A program made the translations under genes and the position numbers. A DNA stretch of 64,000 nucleotides, taken from the NCBI GenBank assembly GCA_037442205.1, contig JBBIQS010000012.1, positions 1 to 64,000 on the forward strand. Reading direction: 5' to 3'. Position 1 is the first letter of the stretch. Every line of letters starts with the position of its first letter. This DNA is from JBBIQS01 sp037442205. Lineage in GTDB: Bacteria > Myxococcota > Myxococcia > Myxococcales > UBA5297. Below are positions 42,527 to 51,651 of this stretch, piece after piece. The notes beneath the pieces were generated by a model. The model made no database searches and had not been told where the DNA came from. It saw nothing but the letters and a program-made list of their open reading frames with translations.

Positions 42527-43562
42527 GACTTCCTCCATGGTGGTGGCGTGTTCGGTCTGCTCCCCGCCGTCGAGGACCATCCTCGCCGCGGTGATGCAGA
42601 CGCGAAGGCGGTAGTTCAACGGTCGCGCCAGGCCAGGAGGCGGCGCCGGCCGGTAGTCGAACCCTCCGAAACCGCAGGGGATCGCGCCCACCGGGCGCAC
42701 CGAAGCAGCCCGGGGCGCGAATCGGGGCCTGTACCGCCGTGGACCAGGGCCTGCTCTCAAACGGAACGCCGCGCCGCCGGCAACGCACTTGATGGAGCGC
42801 ACCGCTCGCGAGAGGCATGCGGCCTCCAGCGGCCAGAGGTCAGCCCGGCCCGCGCAGCCCGGTCAAAATCGAACTGTGGACCAGCAGGCATCTCAGGCGG
42901 ACGCTGGACTATCGACCGTGGTGCGCGTACCCCGTCCGGCCCATGGACTATCGACCGTGCTGCACGGGCCTCGAGTCGCCGCGGGACTATCGATAGTCCC
43001 GCATGCAGCCTCGAGCTCGTCGCAGGACTATCAACCGTGGCGCGCAGCCCGCGCGTAACGACCGCGGCACGCTCACGCCGGTCTACAGCGGGTCCGACGA
43101 GGCGTTTGGGGACGATCGATGGTCCCGCACCGCACCAAAATGGAGCGTTCGACGCACTCCAGCCTGATTCCCGGCGCTGGCGGTGCTTCGGCGGGACGGT
43201 CAATCGGCCCCAGATCGACGATTTCGGCGTCGCGCGGGACTATCGATAGTCCTGCAGCGCGCTCGGCCCGGTTTGAGGGACGCTCGATAGTCCCAGCAGG
43301 CCGGTTCGCCTAGCTTGCGGACCGGATCGAGGGCAGCTGCTTCGCCGCGGCGCGTCACCAGCAGCACGGTGTACCGTCGATGGTGCTTGGGCCTGTGCCT
43401 CGGGGAGTGGATCGACCGTCCGAAACTGACGTCGGCGCCCTGCAGCGCCCCGCCGCCCGCCGCCCCGCGGGGCGATTCCTCAGCTTCAAACCGGCCTCGC
43501 CGCGATGCGGCTCAGCGCCGCTCTTCGGCGGACTCGGGATGAGCCGGGGCTGGTGGTTCGGC
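42527..43562. other. 1,036-bp intergenic region holding a palindrome array
   Basis: Gene-free gap between the unknown protein (start 42526) and the rimO stop (43563), both leftward. Most of its right two-thirds is the degenerate palindrome array described separately. The first 300 bp past the unknown gene should hold its promoter; I could not identify one. Overlapping open frames here have no ribosome binding sites or family features. Confidence 0.6.
42906..43294. repeat. Degenerate array of GGGACTATCGATAGTCCC palindromes, about 41-bp period
   Basis: Clear copies start at 42906, 42945, 42983, 43025, 43109, 43236 and 43277. The copy at 42983-43000 is a perfect 18-bp palindrome; 43236 is nearly so; 43109 reads GGGACGATCGATGGTCCC and 43277 GGGACGCTCGATAGTCCC. 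Three copies (42906, 42945, 43025) end in CCGTG instead. Spacings are 39, 38, 42, 84, 127 and 41 bp, i.e. close to multiples of 41-42. Weaker relatives occur near 42869, 43373 and 43409. Intervening sequence is only loosely conserved. Confidence 0.85.
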
Positions 43563-44894
43563 TCAGCCTTCGACCACGCCTCCGACCACGTCGTAGTCCG
43601 CCGCCTGGGAAACCTCGACGGTGACGATCTCCCCGGGCCGCGCCACTCCGTCGTTGATGTAGGTGACGCCGTCGATCTCCGGCGACTGGCCGGCATGCCG
43701 GCCAACGAGCAAATGCTCGGTCTCCTCGCTGGCGCCTTCCACCAGCACCTGGAGCCGCTTGCCGATCAGCGCCTTGTTCTGCTCGCGGTTGATCCGCCGC
43801 TGGACGGCCATCAGGTGGCGCTGGCGGCTGGCGATGACCTTGGCCGGAAGCTGCCCGTCCATCTCGGCGGCGGCAGTCCCCTCCTCGCGGCTGTAGGCGA
43901 AGACCCCCAGCCGCTCGAAGCGCTGCTCCTTGACGAACGCCTCCAACTGCTGGAACTCCTGCTCGGTCTCTCCGGGCAGGCCGGCGATGAGCGAGGTGCG
44001 CATCACGATGCCCGGCACCCGCGCGCGCAGCTTGGACAAGAGCTCGCGAATGAAGGTCGGCCCCTTGCCGCGCTTCATCCGCCGCAGCAGCGGCTCGCTG
44101 ATGTGCTGGATGGGCAGGTCGAGGTACTTCGCGATCTTTTCTTCGCCGGCCATCACCTCGATCAGCTCGTCGGGGAAGTCGCGCGGGTAGGCGTAGTGCA
44201 GCCGGAACCAGCGCGGACCGTCGACCTTGACCAGCGCCCGCAGCAGCTGCGCCAGCTTGGGCCGGCCCGGCAGGTCCTGGCCCCAGGCGGTCAGGTCCTG
44301 GGCGATGAGGTTGAACTCGATGCAGCCCTGCTTGGCCAGCCGCTTCACCTCGGCCACCAGGTCCTCGATCGTCCGCGAGCGCTGCGCCCCGCGCAGCTTG
44401 GGGATGATGCAGAAGGCGCAGGCGTTGTCGCAGCCCTCGGCGATCTTCAGGTAGCTGGTGTAGCTGGGCATCGAGTTGATGCGTGGGGTCTTCGCGTCGT
44501 GCACGAACTCGGGATCAGGAATGAGCACCTTGGGAGCGGCAGCTGCGGCCAAAAGGTCGCCGACCTGGGCGTAGGCCCCGGTGCCGACGAAGTGATCAAC
44601 CTCGGGCATTTCCTTGAGCAGGTCATCGGCGTAGCGCTGCGGCAGGCAGCCGGAGACCAGCAGCGTCTGGCAGCGCCCCTTCTCCTTGTAGGAGGCCATC
44701 TCGAGGATGGCGTCGACCGACTCCTGCTTGGCCTTGTCGATGAAGGCGCAGGTGTTGACGACGATGACCTCGGCCTCTTCCGGAGCACGCACCAGGCTGT
44801 AGCCGCGCTTGGCGAGCGTCCCCAGCATCACCTCGCTGTCGACGCGGTTCTTGGCGCAGCCCAAGGTCAGGATGTAGAGCGGCTTCTGATTCAC
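43563..44894 (-). CDS. rimO: Ribosomal protein S12 methylthiotransferase RimO
   Basis: 443 aa. UPF0004 domain (LYILTLGCAKNRVDSEVMLG, NTCAFIDKAKQES, SGCLPQRY) with three cluster cysteines; radical SAM domain with EGCDNACAFCIIP (CxxxCxxC); C-terminal TRAM domain. The CAKNRVDSE signature separates RimO from MiaB. It adds a methylthio group to an Asp of ribosomal protein S12. Confidence 0.95.
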   Translation of the reverse strand: MNQKPLYILTLGCAKNRVDSEVMLGTLAKRGYSLVRAPEEAEVIVVNTCAFIDKAKQESVDAILEMASYKEKGRCQTLLVSGCLPQRYADDLLKEMPEVDHFVGTGAYAQVGDLLAAAAAPKVLIPDPEFVHDAKTPRINSMPSYTSYLKIAEGCDNACAFCIIPKLRGAQRSRTIEDLVAEVKRLAKQGCIEFNLIAQDLTAWGQDLPGRPKLAQLLRALVKVDGPRWFRLHYAYPRDFPDELIEVMAGEEKIAKYLDLPIQHISEPLLRRMKRGKGPTFIRELLSKLRARVPGIVMRTSLIAGLPGETEQEFQQLEAFVKEQRFERLGVFAYSREEGTAAAEMDGQLPAKVIASRQRHLMAVQRRINREQNKALIGKRLQVLVEGASEETEHLLVGRHAGQSPEIDGVTYINDGVARPGEIVTVEVSQAADYDVVGGVVEG

Positions 44895-44935
44895 GAATCG
44901 ACTCCAATGGCCCGAGGCTTCGCCCCAAGGGCGCC

Positions 44936-44962
44936 GGCCCGGCCTTCACTGCAGGCCGGGCC
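44936..44962. terminator. GC-rich hairpin between the PilZ gene and rimO
   Basis: GGCCCGGCC pairs perfectly with GGCCGGGCC around a 9-nt loop. No T tract follows in the direction of the leftward PilZ gene; GGTTCTTT follows on the other strand. Terminator or attenuator candidate. Confidence 0.45.
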
Positions 44963-45035
44963 GCGGTTCTTTGGCGCTCGCTTGGACGGGCGCATTTGGC
45001 CGCGCCTGGCGAGCGCGGCCCGGGAGGACAACAGC

Positions 45036-45977
45036 TCAGTCGGTCCAGAACAACGGGTCGCGGGCCTTGATGAACTCGCGGACCGTGTTGGCATCCTGCA
45101 AGTTGAGCCCCTGGAAGGCCACACCCATGCCTGGGAAGACGCCGGGCGTATCCTCGCGCGGCTCGCGCACCCACTTCACCACCCCAGAGACCTTGATCGG
45201 CGGGCGGGACGGCAAGGTCAGCGACAGATCGATTGGCGTGCCGGGCGGCAGGAGCTTGGCATAAGTGGCGACGAAGACGCCGGTCTCGGAGATGTCCTCG
45301 GAGAAGCCGGCGAAGAAGTTCGAGTCGCTGGCCATGTTGATCTCGGCGTGCAGCTTGACCCGTGGGGAGGCCCGCCGATTCGCATCGCCGGCGTTCATCG
45401 GGGCCGGAGCAGGGGCGGCCGGAGCCGGGGCGGCGGCCGCGCGCGGCATGGGCGGCGGGACCGGAGCGGCCATCGGCTTGGGGGCGGCAACCCTGGCTGC
45501 CTCGGCGGCCTTGGCCGCCTGAGCGGCCTCCGCAGCGAGCTTGGCCAGCTTGGTCGACATCTGCGAGGCCATCGCCTCCAATGCCTCGATTTGCAACCCG
45601 ATGCTCTGCAGGGAGTCGGAGCGGGTCTTGACCGCCGCCTCCTCGGACTGGATGGCCTGAGTCCGGGCCGCCAGGGCCTGCCTGCGCAGGGCGAGGGCAT
45701 TGGCGGCAGCCGGGCTGGCGGCGTGCTGCGGCACCGCGATGGCCATGGCGTTGGCGAAGACGTCCTCGGCCTCGGAGCGGACCGCGGTTCCGATCAGCTT
45801 CTGTAGGTTGGCGCGGGCGGCGTCCAGCCGCACTTGGATCTTGCGCGCTGCGGCATCGACTTCGGCGCCGCGAGTGTGCAACTGGGCTTCCCGGCCTGCC
45901 AGCGAGCGTTCCTGATCGGCGAGGGCGATCCACTCCCCTGCCGGCGTTCCCGGCAGCGGCACAGTCTGAGACGACAT
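45036..45977 (-). CDS. Coiled-coil PilZ-domain protein
   Basis: 313 aa. Residues 15-170 are long Ala/Gln/Glu/Leu-rich helices, probably coiled coil, then a Pro/Ala linker. The C-terminal 110 residues are a PilZ domain: RRASPRVKLH (RxxxR) and SEDISETGVFV (DxSxxG). A c-di-GMP-binding adaptor in cytoplasm is likely. AAGGAG precedes the ATG at 45977. Confidence 0.8.
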   Translation of the reverse strand: MSSQTVPLPGTPAGEWIALADQERSLAGREAQLHTRGAEVDAAARKIQVRLDAARANLQKLIGTAVRSEAEDVFANAMAIAVPQHAASPAAANALALRRQALAARTQAIQSEEAAVKTRSDSLQSIGLQIEALEAMASQMSTKLAKLAAEAAQAAKAAEAARVAAPKPMAAPVPPPMPRAAAAPAPAAPAPAPMNAGDANRRASPRVKLHAEINMASDSNFFAGFSEDISETGVFVATYAKLLPPGTPIDLSLTLPSRPPIKVSGVVKWVREPREDTPGVFPGMGVAFQGLNLQDANTVREFIKARDPLFWTD

Positions 45978-46069
45978 CCTGGGGCTCCTTGGACTCACTA
46001 GGCCGCCTGTTCACGGCCGGGTACTACCCTTTTGATGTAAGGACAGGCGGCGAGTTGCCGCGGCCACTG

Positions 46070-47092
46070 CTACCGGCCGGTAGGGAGCCCTACCGCCCGG
46101 CAGACCTCGTCCATGACCGGGGCTGCGATGGCCTTGGCGCGGTCGGCGCCTTTCCTCAGGAAGGCTTCCACCGCCGCCGGGTCATTCTGCAGCTCCAGCC
46201 GGCGCTTGCGGGCAGGGTCGAAGACCCCGTGGAAGGCCTCCAGCAGCCGCTTCTTGTACTCGCCGTAGCCGGTCCCGCCCTTGCGGTAGCTCTCCTCGAC
46301 CAGCGCCAGCTCGGCCGGCGAAAGGAAGAGCTTGAGCAGTTGGAAGACGGTGTTGGTGGCGGGATCCTTGGGCGCCTCGACCGGGGTCGAGTCAGTGACG
46401 ATGCCCATGATCTGCTTCTTGAGCGCCTTGTCGTCGCCGAAGAGGTCGATGGTGTTGCCGTAGCTCTTGGACATCTTCTGGCCGTCGACGCCCGGGACCA
46501 CCGCGGTGGTATCGAGGATCATCGGCTCGGGCAGCTTGAGGATCCCCGGAGCGTGGCCCTTCTGTGCGCCGGCGGCATCCTGTGGGTCGTAGCCCTTGAC
46601 GAACATTTGGTTGAACTTGGTGGCGATGTCGCGGGCGAACTCCAGGTGCTGCTTCTGGTCCTTGCCCACCGGCACCAGGTCCGAGCGGTAGAGCAGGATG
46701 TCGGCGGCCATCAGCACCGGATAGGCAAACAGCCCAAGGTCAGGCGAGATGCCGCGGGCAGTCTTGTCCTTGAAGCTGTGGCCACGCTCGAGCAGGCCCA
46801 TGGGCGTGACACTGCCCAGAATCCAGTTGAGCTCGGCGTGGTAGGGCACATCCGACTGGCGGAAGAGCACCGCCTTGTCCGGATCGAGCCCGAGAGCCAG
46901 GAAGTCCAGGGCGACGCCCAGGGTGTACTGGCGCAGCTTCTCCGGATCGCGGACGGTGGTGAGCGCGTGGTAGTTGGCGATGAAGTAGAGCGCCTCGCCC
47001 TTGCCCTGCAGATCGACGAACTGCCGGATGGCGCCAAAGTAGTTGCCCAGGTGCAGGATGCCCGAGGGCTGGACTCCCGAGAGAATTCGCAT
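46070..47092 (-). CDS. trpS: Tryptophanyl-tRNA synthetase
   Basis: 340 aa, normal for bacterial TrpRS. Class I motifs: SGVQPSGILHLGNYFG (HIGH equivalent HLGN) and GQKMSKSYGN (KMSKS). DLVPVGKDQKQHLEFARDIA is the family's conserved binding block. The start at 47092 (MRILSGVQ) is fixed by homology; upstream in-frame codons are not coding. No T-box or trp leader peptide is evident in the 286-bp divergent gap. Confidence 0.95.
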   Translation of the reverse strand: MRILSGVQPSGILHLGNYFGAIRQFVDLQGKGEALYFIANYHALTTVRDPEKLRQYTLGVALDFLALGLDPDKAVLFRQSDVPYHAELNWILGSVTPMGLLERGHSFKDKTARGISPDLGLFAYPVLMAADILLYRSDLVPVGKDQKQHLEFARDIATKFNQMFVKGYDPQDAAGAQKGHAPGILKLPEPMILDTTAVVPGVDGQKMSKSYGNTIDLFGDDKALKKQIMGIVTDSTPVEAPKDPATNTVFQLLKLFLSPAELALVEESYRKGGTGYGEYKKRLLEAFHGVFDPARKRRLELQNDPAAVEAFLRKGADRAKAIAAPVMDEVCRAVGLPTGR

Positions 47093-47378
47093 GGTTGGTG
47101 AGGTGCTTCCCTTCGGCTCGAAAGAGTTTCCGCCCCAACATACCACTGCCTCGGCCTCGGGGAGCGGGCGATGGCTGCTGGCTCCACGCAGACGCCGCCG
47201 GCTTTGCCTGGACGGTTCGCCCACTCACTCGCCGCGCCGCCACGTCCGCTGGTGAAGAGAGGCGCGGCGGCGAGGTCCGCCGCGCACGCCGCACCTCGGT
47301 CTCGCCATCGACGGGAAAACCGGCAGGCGGGGCAAGCGGGACCTTCCCCGCGCCACACCGAGCGCTCATCTTTCAGCA

Positions 47379-47930
47379 ATGCCAGCCAGCGAGCCCCGTT
47401 TTGAATGCCAACTGGACGAGCTTCCCTCGATGGGCCGGGCACTTCCTCCCGCAGACCGCCTGATGCTCCGGGTGGCCAAGGCGCTGTCGCGGCGCTTAGA
47501 CTCCGCCCGCGCCTACCTGCGAGGGCCCAGCCCCAGCGTGGGAGCCCCTATGGCGGCGCCTGCGGCGAGGCCCCTGCGGCTGGGGCTGCAACCCGGGGAG
47601 CTGGTTCGGGTCCGCTCGCGCGCAGAGATCCAACGGACTCTCGATCAGTCGGGCCGCTGCGCCGGGCTGGCCTACACCCCGGTGATGGACCGCCACTGCG
47701 GCCAGACCTTCAAGGTGCGCAAGCGCGTCGGGCTCTTCTTCGACGAGCGCACCCGAAACATGCTCAGGGTGCGCGACGTGGTGATCCTGGACGGCGCCTT
47801 CTGCGAGCCGGCCGGCGGCCTGGGCGTCGACTACGCCGGCTGCACCCGCACCTGTTTTCTCTTCTGGAAGGAGGCATGGCTCGAGCGGGTGACGCCCGGT
47901 CCGCCCGCGGAGTCGGGGAGGCCCGCATGA
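47379..47930 (+). CDS. Small cysteine-containing protein of unknown function, linked to a GNAT gene
   Basis: 183 aa. No signal or membrane segment. The C-terminal 100 residues look like a compact conserved domain: LGLQPGELVRVRSRAEIQRTL, a RCAGLAYTPVMDRHCGQTF stretch, DVVILDGAFCEP and CTRTCFLFWKEAWL. Six cysteines could bind metal or an Fe-S centre. The stop overlaps the next ATG (ATGA), so the two are translationally coupled. The start is uncertain: an ATG at 47430 is an alternative, and neither has a good ribosome binding site. Confidence 0.65.
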   Translation: MPASEPRFECQLDELPSMGRALPPADRLMLRVAKALSRRLDSARAYLRGPSPSVGAPMAAPAARPLRLGLQPGELVRVRSRAEIQRTLDQSGRCAGLAYTPVMDRHCGQTFKVRKRVGLFFDERTRNMLRVRDVVILDGAFCEPAGGLGVDYAGCTRTCFLFWKEAWLERVTPGPPAESGRPA

Positions 47931-49096
47931 TTCGCGTCAGCGAGGTAACCAGCCGTCAGCAGTTGCAGACCTGGACAGGGCCCTGGCAATCGCTGGTCGA
48001 GCGCGCGCCGGAGAGCGACCTGTTCCAGAGCCCGCAGTGGCTCCTCCCCTGGCTGGACGCCTTCTGGAACGATCGGCCGCTGGCGTTCCTGTTCATCGAG
48101 GATGGCGAACGGCTCATCGGGCTGGCGCCGCTGGTGCGCGACCGCGGCGGGGAGCTGAGCTGCCTCGACTCGTTCACCCTGCCCGTCAATCCCCACACCC
48201 GCCGCCTCGATGTGCTCTTCGAGCGCGACCCGCGCTCGGTGCTGGAAGCCGTTCTCTCCCACCTTCGCGGCGCCTATCCCCGGGTGCGGCTGACGCTGCC
48301 CCAGTGCCGCACCGACTCCGCGGTGGTCCACGCGCTGACCGGCATCGTCACGGACCAGCCCTGGAGCTCGTCGCTGCAGCAATCTCGCTCCGCCTCGCCG
48401 ATCGTCCGGCTCGGCGACAGCTTCGAAACCTACCTGGCGTCGCGACACAGCCACGCCCGCCAGGAGCTGGAGCGCAAGGTGAGGAAGCTCGCGCGCGAGT
48501 GGACGCCGGAGTGGACGGTGGCCTCCTCTCCCGAGGAGTGCACCCGGGCGATGCCGGCGGTGCTGGCCATCGAAGAGAAGAGCTGGAAGGCCGAGGACGG
48601 CACCGCGCTCCACTCGCGGGAGAACGTGCGGCGCTTCTACCTCTCAGTCGCCCGGAGGATGGCCGCGGCCGGCTGGCTGCGACTCTACCTGCTGTCTCTC
48701 AACGGCCGGCCAGCGGCCTACATCCTCGGGGCACAGTTCCGCGACGAGTACCTGGCCATCAAGACCTCCTATGACCAGGAGCTGCGCCGGGCCTCGCCAG
48801 GACAGGTGCTCTTTCACTACGCGTTGCGCGACTCCTTCGAGCGCCGTCTGGCCGTATTCGACTTCCTCGGAGACGACTCGCGCTGGAAGACCGAGCTCGC
48901 CAACGGCGCGCGTGCCCACCTGAGCATCTGCGCCTCCTCGCAGCTGGACGCCTACTGCCGCTGGTGCATCATTCGCGAGAAGGGACTCAAGCCTCTGGTA
49001 CGAGAGGCCGCGCCCGGGCTGGTCGCCCTCAAGAGCCGGCTGGCGAGCCGACCCGACCGGAGGCCGCCGAGCGCACCTCGCCGAAAAGAGGGCTAG
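47927..49096 (+). CDS. GNAT acyltransferase of the CelD/BcsL (FemAB-like) type
   Basis: 389 aa. Double-GNAT-like fold: an N-terminal half with DLFQSPQWLLPWLDAFW, IGLAPLVRD, and a C-terminal half with ASRHSHARQELERKVRKL, IEEKSWKAEDGTAL, LNGRPAAYILGAQF and DFLGDDSRWKTEL. Family members occur in exopolysaccharide and cellulose clusters, where they probably acylate sugars or lipids. GGGGAGG lies before the ATG; it overlaps the previous stop by 4 bp. No glycosyltransferase is nearby. Confidence 0.8.
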   Translation: MIRVSEVTSRQQLQTWTGPWQSLVERAPESDLFQSPQWLLPWLDAFWNDRPLAFLFIEDGERLIGLAPLVRDRGGELSCLDSFTLPVNPHTRRLDVLFERDPRSVLEAVLSHLRGAYPRVRLTLPQCRTDSAVVHALTGIVTDQPWSSSLQQSRSASPIVRLGDSFETYLASRHSHARQELERKVRKLAREWTPEWTVASSPEECTRAMPAVLAIEEKSWKAEDGTALHSRENVRRFYLSVARRMAAAGWLRLYLLSLNGRPAAYILGAQFRDEYLAIKTSYDQELRRASPGQVLFHYALRDSFERRLAVFDFLGDDSRWKTELANGARAHLSICASSQLDAYCRWCIIREKGLKPLVREAAPGLVALKSRLASRPDRRPPSAPRRKEG

Positions 49097-49140
49097 CCGC
49101 CGCAAGCGCGGGCAGACTCGGCTCACCCGGCCTTGGCCCC

Positions 49141-50577
49141 CTAAGGGCGCCCGCTGCCTGCTCGCGCAGGGTAGCCGAATGAGCGCAGCAGCCCACCGAG
49201 AATCCTGGCAGCCCCAGCCCGGTCCGGCTTGCCGTTCGACAGCACCGGGAGCGCGGGCACGTAGCAGAGCCGCCGGGGAAGCTTGAAGCTGGCCAGCTTC
49301 GCTGCCAGCTCCTCCGCCAACCGCGCCTCTGCGGGCTCGGCGCCCGGGGAGAGGACCACCGCCGCCGCTACCAACTGCCCCCAGGTCTCGTCGTCGACTC
49401 CGAAGACCAGCGCCTGCTCGATCTCGCTGCAGGTTTGCAGCACCCGCTCGATCTCCAGCGGGTACACGTTTTCGCCCCCCGTGACGATCAGGTCGCTGCG
49501 CCGACCGCGCAGGTGGAGGCGCCCCGAGAAATCCAGCGCCCCGAGATCTCCGGTGTCGAACCAACCGCCATCGAGCGGCGCCCGTCCCAGATAGCCGCGC
49601 ATCAGCATCGGCCCACGCACGCGGATGCGCCCCACCTCCTCGGCAAGAAGCTCGCGGCCGTCCTCGCCGACGACCGACACCTGGGCGCCGGGCAGCGGAC
49701 GGCCGTTGCCGGGCTCGCCGGTGGCGCCCGGGCTCTGGCTGCTCACCTGGGAGCAGGCCTCGGTCAGCCCGTAGGTAGTCAACGCCGGGACGCCACGAGC
49801 GACGCACTCGTCGATCAGCCCCTGCGGCGCCGCGGCACCGCCGAGCAGCACCCCCCGCAATCGCGAGAGCGCGCCCGCGCGGTCCGCCGACAGCAACGCC
49901 CGCAGGGTGGTGGGCACGGCCGAGAGCAGCGTCGCCCCTTGCCGCTCGATCAGGTCGAGGACTTCCGCCGCGTCAAAGCGCTCGCAGAGCAGCAGCGGTT
50001 TTCGCGCTCTCAGGCAGCGAGTGAAGATCGACAGTCCGCCGATGTGGGTCAGCGGCAGGGTGAGAACCCAGCGTTCCTCCGGCCTCCAGCCCAGGTTCTG
50101 CTCAGAGGAATTGGCGCTGGCCATCAACGCGCGCCGCTGGAGCACCGCTCCCTTGGGACGCCCGCTGGTCCCCGAGGTGAACATCACCAACGCCGGCAGG
50201 TCGGGATCGACTACATCAGCTACGGCAGCCCCCTCCCCTGGTGCCGCCAGCGCTTCGAGCTGGGCCTCGTCCAACACCAGGGAGGCGCCCGACTGGGCGA
50301 CCAATTCCGCGCGCTCGGCCGGGGTGAACCGCGTGTGGAGCGGCACGAAGGAGACGCCGAGCTCGAGCAGCGCGGCGACCGTCACCAGCGACTCCGGGCG
50401 ATTAGGCAGAGCCAGCGCGACCGGCGCCGCCGGGCTGGCCCCGAGGCGCACCAACCGGTCGGCGGCGGCTATCGCGCGCTCGCTCAGCTCGCGGTAGCTC
50501 AGCGTCCTTCTGCGAAAGACCAGGGCCGTCGAATCGGGTCGTTCACGCGCTGCCTTGCGGATGCTCAGGCTGTCCAT
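49141..50577 (-). CDS. menE: o-Succinylbenzoate-CoA ligase
   Basis: 478 aa. AMP-forming acyl-CoA ligase: P-loop-like MFTSGTSGRPKGAVL, TYGLTEACSQ, FDTGDLGALD, and LPVLSNGKPDRAG with the C-terminal catalytic Lys. Identity as MenE comes from position: last gene of the men operon, starting 13 bp inside the end of menC. Activates succinylbenzoate to its CoA ester before ring closure by MenB. Confidence 0.9.
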   Translation of the reverse strand: MDSLSIRKAARERPDSTALVFRRRTLSYRELSERAIAAADRLVRLGASPAAPVALALPNRPESLVTVAALLELGVSFVPLHTRFTPAERAELVAQSGASLVLDEAQLEALAAPGEGAAVADVVDPDLPALVMFTSGTSGRPKGAVLQRRALMASANSSEQNLGWRPEERWVLTLPLTHIGGLSIFTRCLRARKPLLLCERFDAAEVLDLIERQGATLLSAVPTTLRALLSADRAGALSRLRGVLLGGAAAPQGLIDECVARGVPALTTYGLTEACSQVSSQSPGATGEPGNGRPLPGAQVSVVGEDGRELLAEEVGRIRVRGPMLMRGYLGRAPLDGGWFDTGDLGALDFSGRLHLRGRRSDLIVTGGENVYPLEIERVLQTCSEIEQALVFGVDDETWGQLVAAAVVLSPGAEPAEARLAEELAAKLASFKLPRRLCYVPALPVLSNGKPDRAGAARILGGLLRSFGYPARAGSGRP

Positions 50578-51647
50578 TGCCCCTCCGCCAGGCGCGCGAG
50601 GATTCGGCGCTCGCGCTCGGAGAATCCAAGTCCCGGCGCCGGACACGGCCTCAAGACCGCGGAGGGCTTGGTAGCCAGCCCGCGACCCCATGCGCGCGCC
50701 CCGGGGTGGGAGTCCAGGCCGCACGCGAGCGGCGGGTCCCGCAGCGAGAGCGCCAGTTGGCGGGTCGCGGCGAGAGCCACCGGTCCGTCGAAGAGATGGG
50801 TGACGATCACCCCGCGTCCGCACCGGGCGGCCTGCTCCGCCAGCTTCCGGGAGGCGCCCAAGCCAAGCATCGCTGGCTTGATCACGACCGCCGCACACCC
50901 CTTCGCGCGAACCAGGGGACCGCCGAGCCCGGGGATCGACAGCGACTCGTCGGCGGCCCACGGAGTTGCCGTCTGCCCGAGCCGCAGCAGCGCCCGCCCA
51001 TGCACCGGCTCCTCCACCAACTCGAGGTCCAGCGCCTGGAGTTCCTCCAGCCGGCGGCGGGCAGTCGGAACCGGCCAAGCGCCGTTCGCGTCCAGGCGAA
51101 GCGCCACGCCCGCGCCGAGCCGACGGCGCAGCGTCTCGAGCTCGCGCAGTTGTCGTTCCCAGCTCGCGTCCGGATCAAGCTTGAGCTTGACGGCCTTGAA
51201 GCCGCGCTTCTCGAGCTTCAGAGCGCTAGTCAGCCGAATCGAGGCCGTGGCGCCCGTAACCAGGCCGTTCAGCGGGACCTCGCTGAGCGGCGCCGCCCCT
51301 CGCAGGCACTGGGCGGCGGAGGTGCCCCAAAGCTGGCCGGCCAGGTCGAGCAGTGCCGTTTCCAGGGCGAAGCACGCTGCCGCCGGCAGCTGCGGAAGCC
51401 GAGGAAGACGCTCGCCCGATGTCGCGCTCAGCCGGCGGTGTGCGCCGTCGAGGGCGCGAGCGCAGGCTGCCACGGTCTCCCGCGAGTACCCCGGCAGTGG
51501 CGAGGCCTCGCCGAAGCCGATGGCGCCGCCGCGCTCCCGGACCGCCAGCAGCAGGTATTCGCGCTCGCAGACCGATCGGCGCCCCGCCCGCGCCGGCGCG
51601 TCCAGGCGCCGGCGCAGCAGAGTCAGGCTCGAACCGTCGATGCGCAT
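50565..51647 (-). CDS. menC: o-Succinylbenzoate synthase
   Basis: 360 aa. Enolase superfamily: VKLKLD (KxK catalytic base), LDANGAW, VEEPV and ADES (three metal ligands), and VVIKPAMLG (second catalytic Lys). Dehydrates SHCHC to o-succinylbenzoate. It starts 4 bp after the menA stop and its stop lies inside menE. All key residues are present. Confidence 0.92.
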   Translation of the reverse strand: MRIDGSSLTLLRRRLDAPARAGRRSVCEREYLLLAVRERGGAIGFGEASPLPGYSRETVAACARALDGAHRRLSATSGERLPRLPQLPAAACFALETALLDLAGQLWGTSAAQCLRGAAPLSEVPLNGLVTGATASIRLTSALKLEKRGFKAVKLKLDPDASWERQLRELETLRRRLGAGVALRLDANGAWPVPTARRRLEELQALDLELVEEPVHGRALLRLGQTATPWAADESLSIPGLGGPLVRAKGCAAVVIKPAMLGLGASRKLAEQAARCGRGVIVTHLFDGPVALAATRQLALSLRDPPLACGLDSHPGARAWGRGLATKPSAVLRPCPAPGLGFSERERRILARLAEGQWTA

Positions 51648-51651
51648 CCGC

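Noticed and set aside
42906..43294. Palindrome array as CRISPR or an inserted mobile element
   Set aside because: Intervening sequences are related to each other rather than unique spacers, there are no cas or transposase genes, and no terminal repeats or target duplications are visible.
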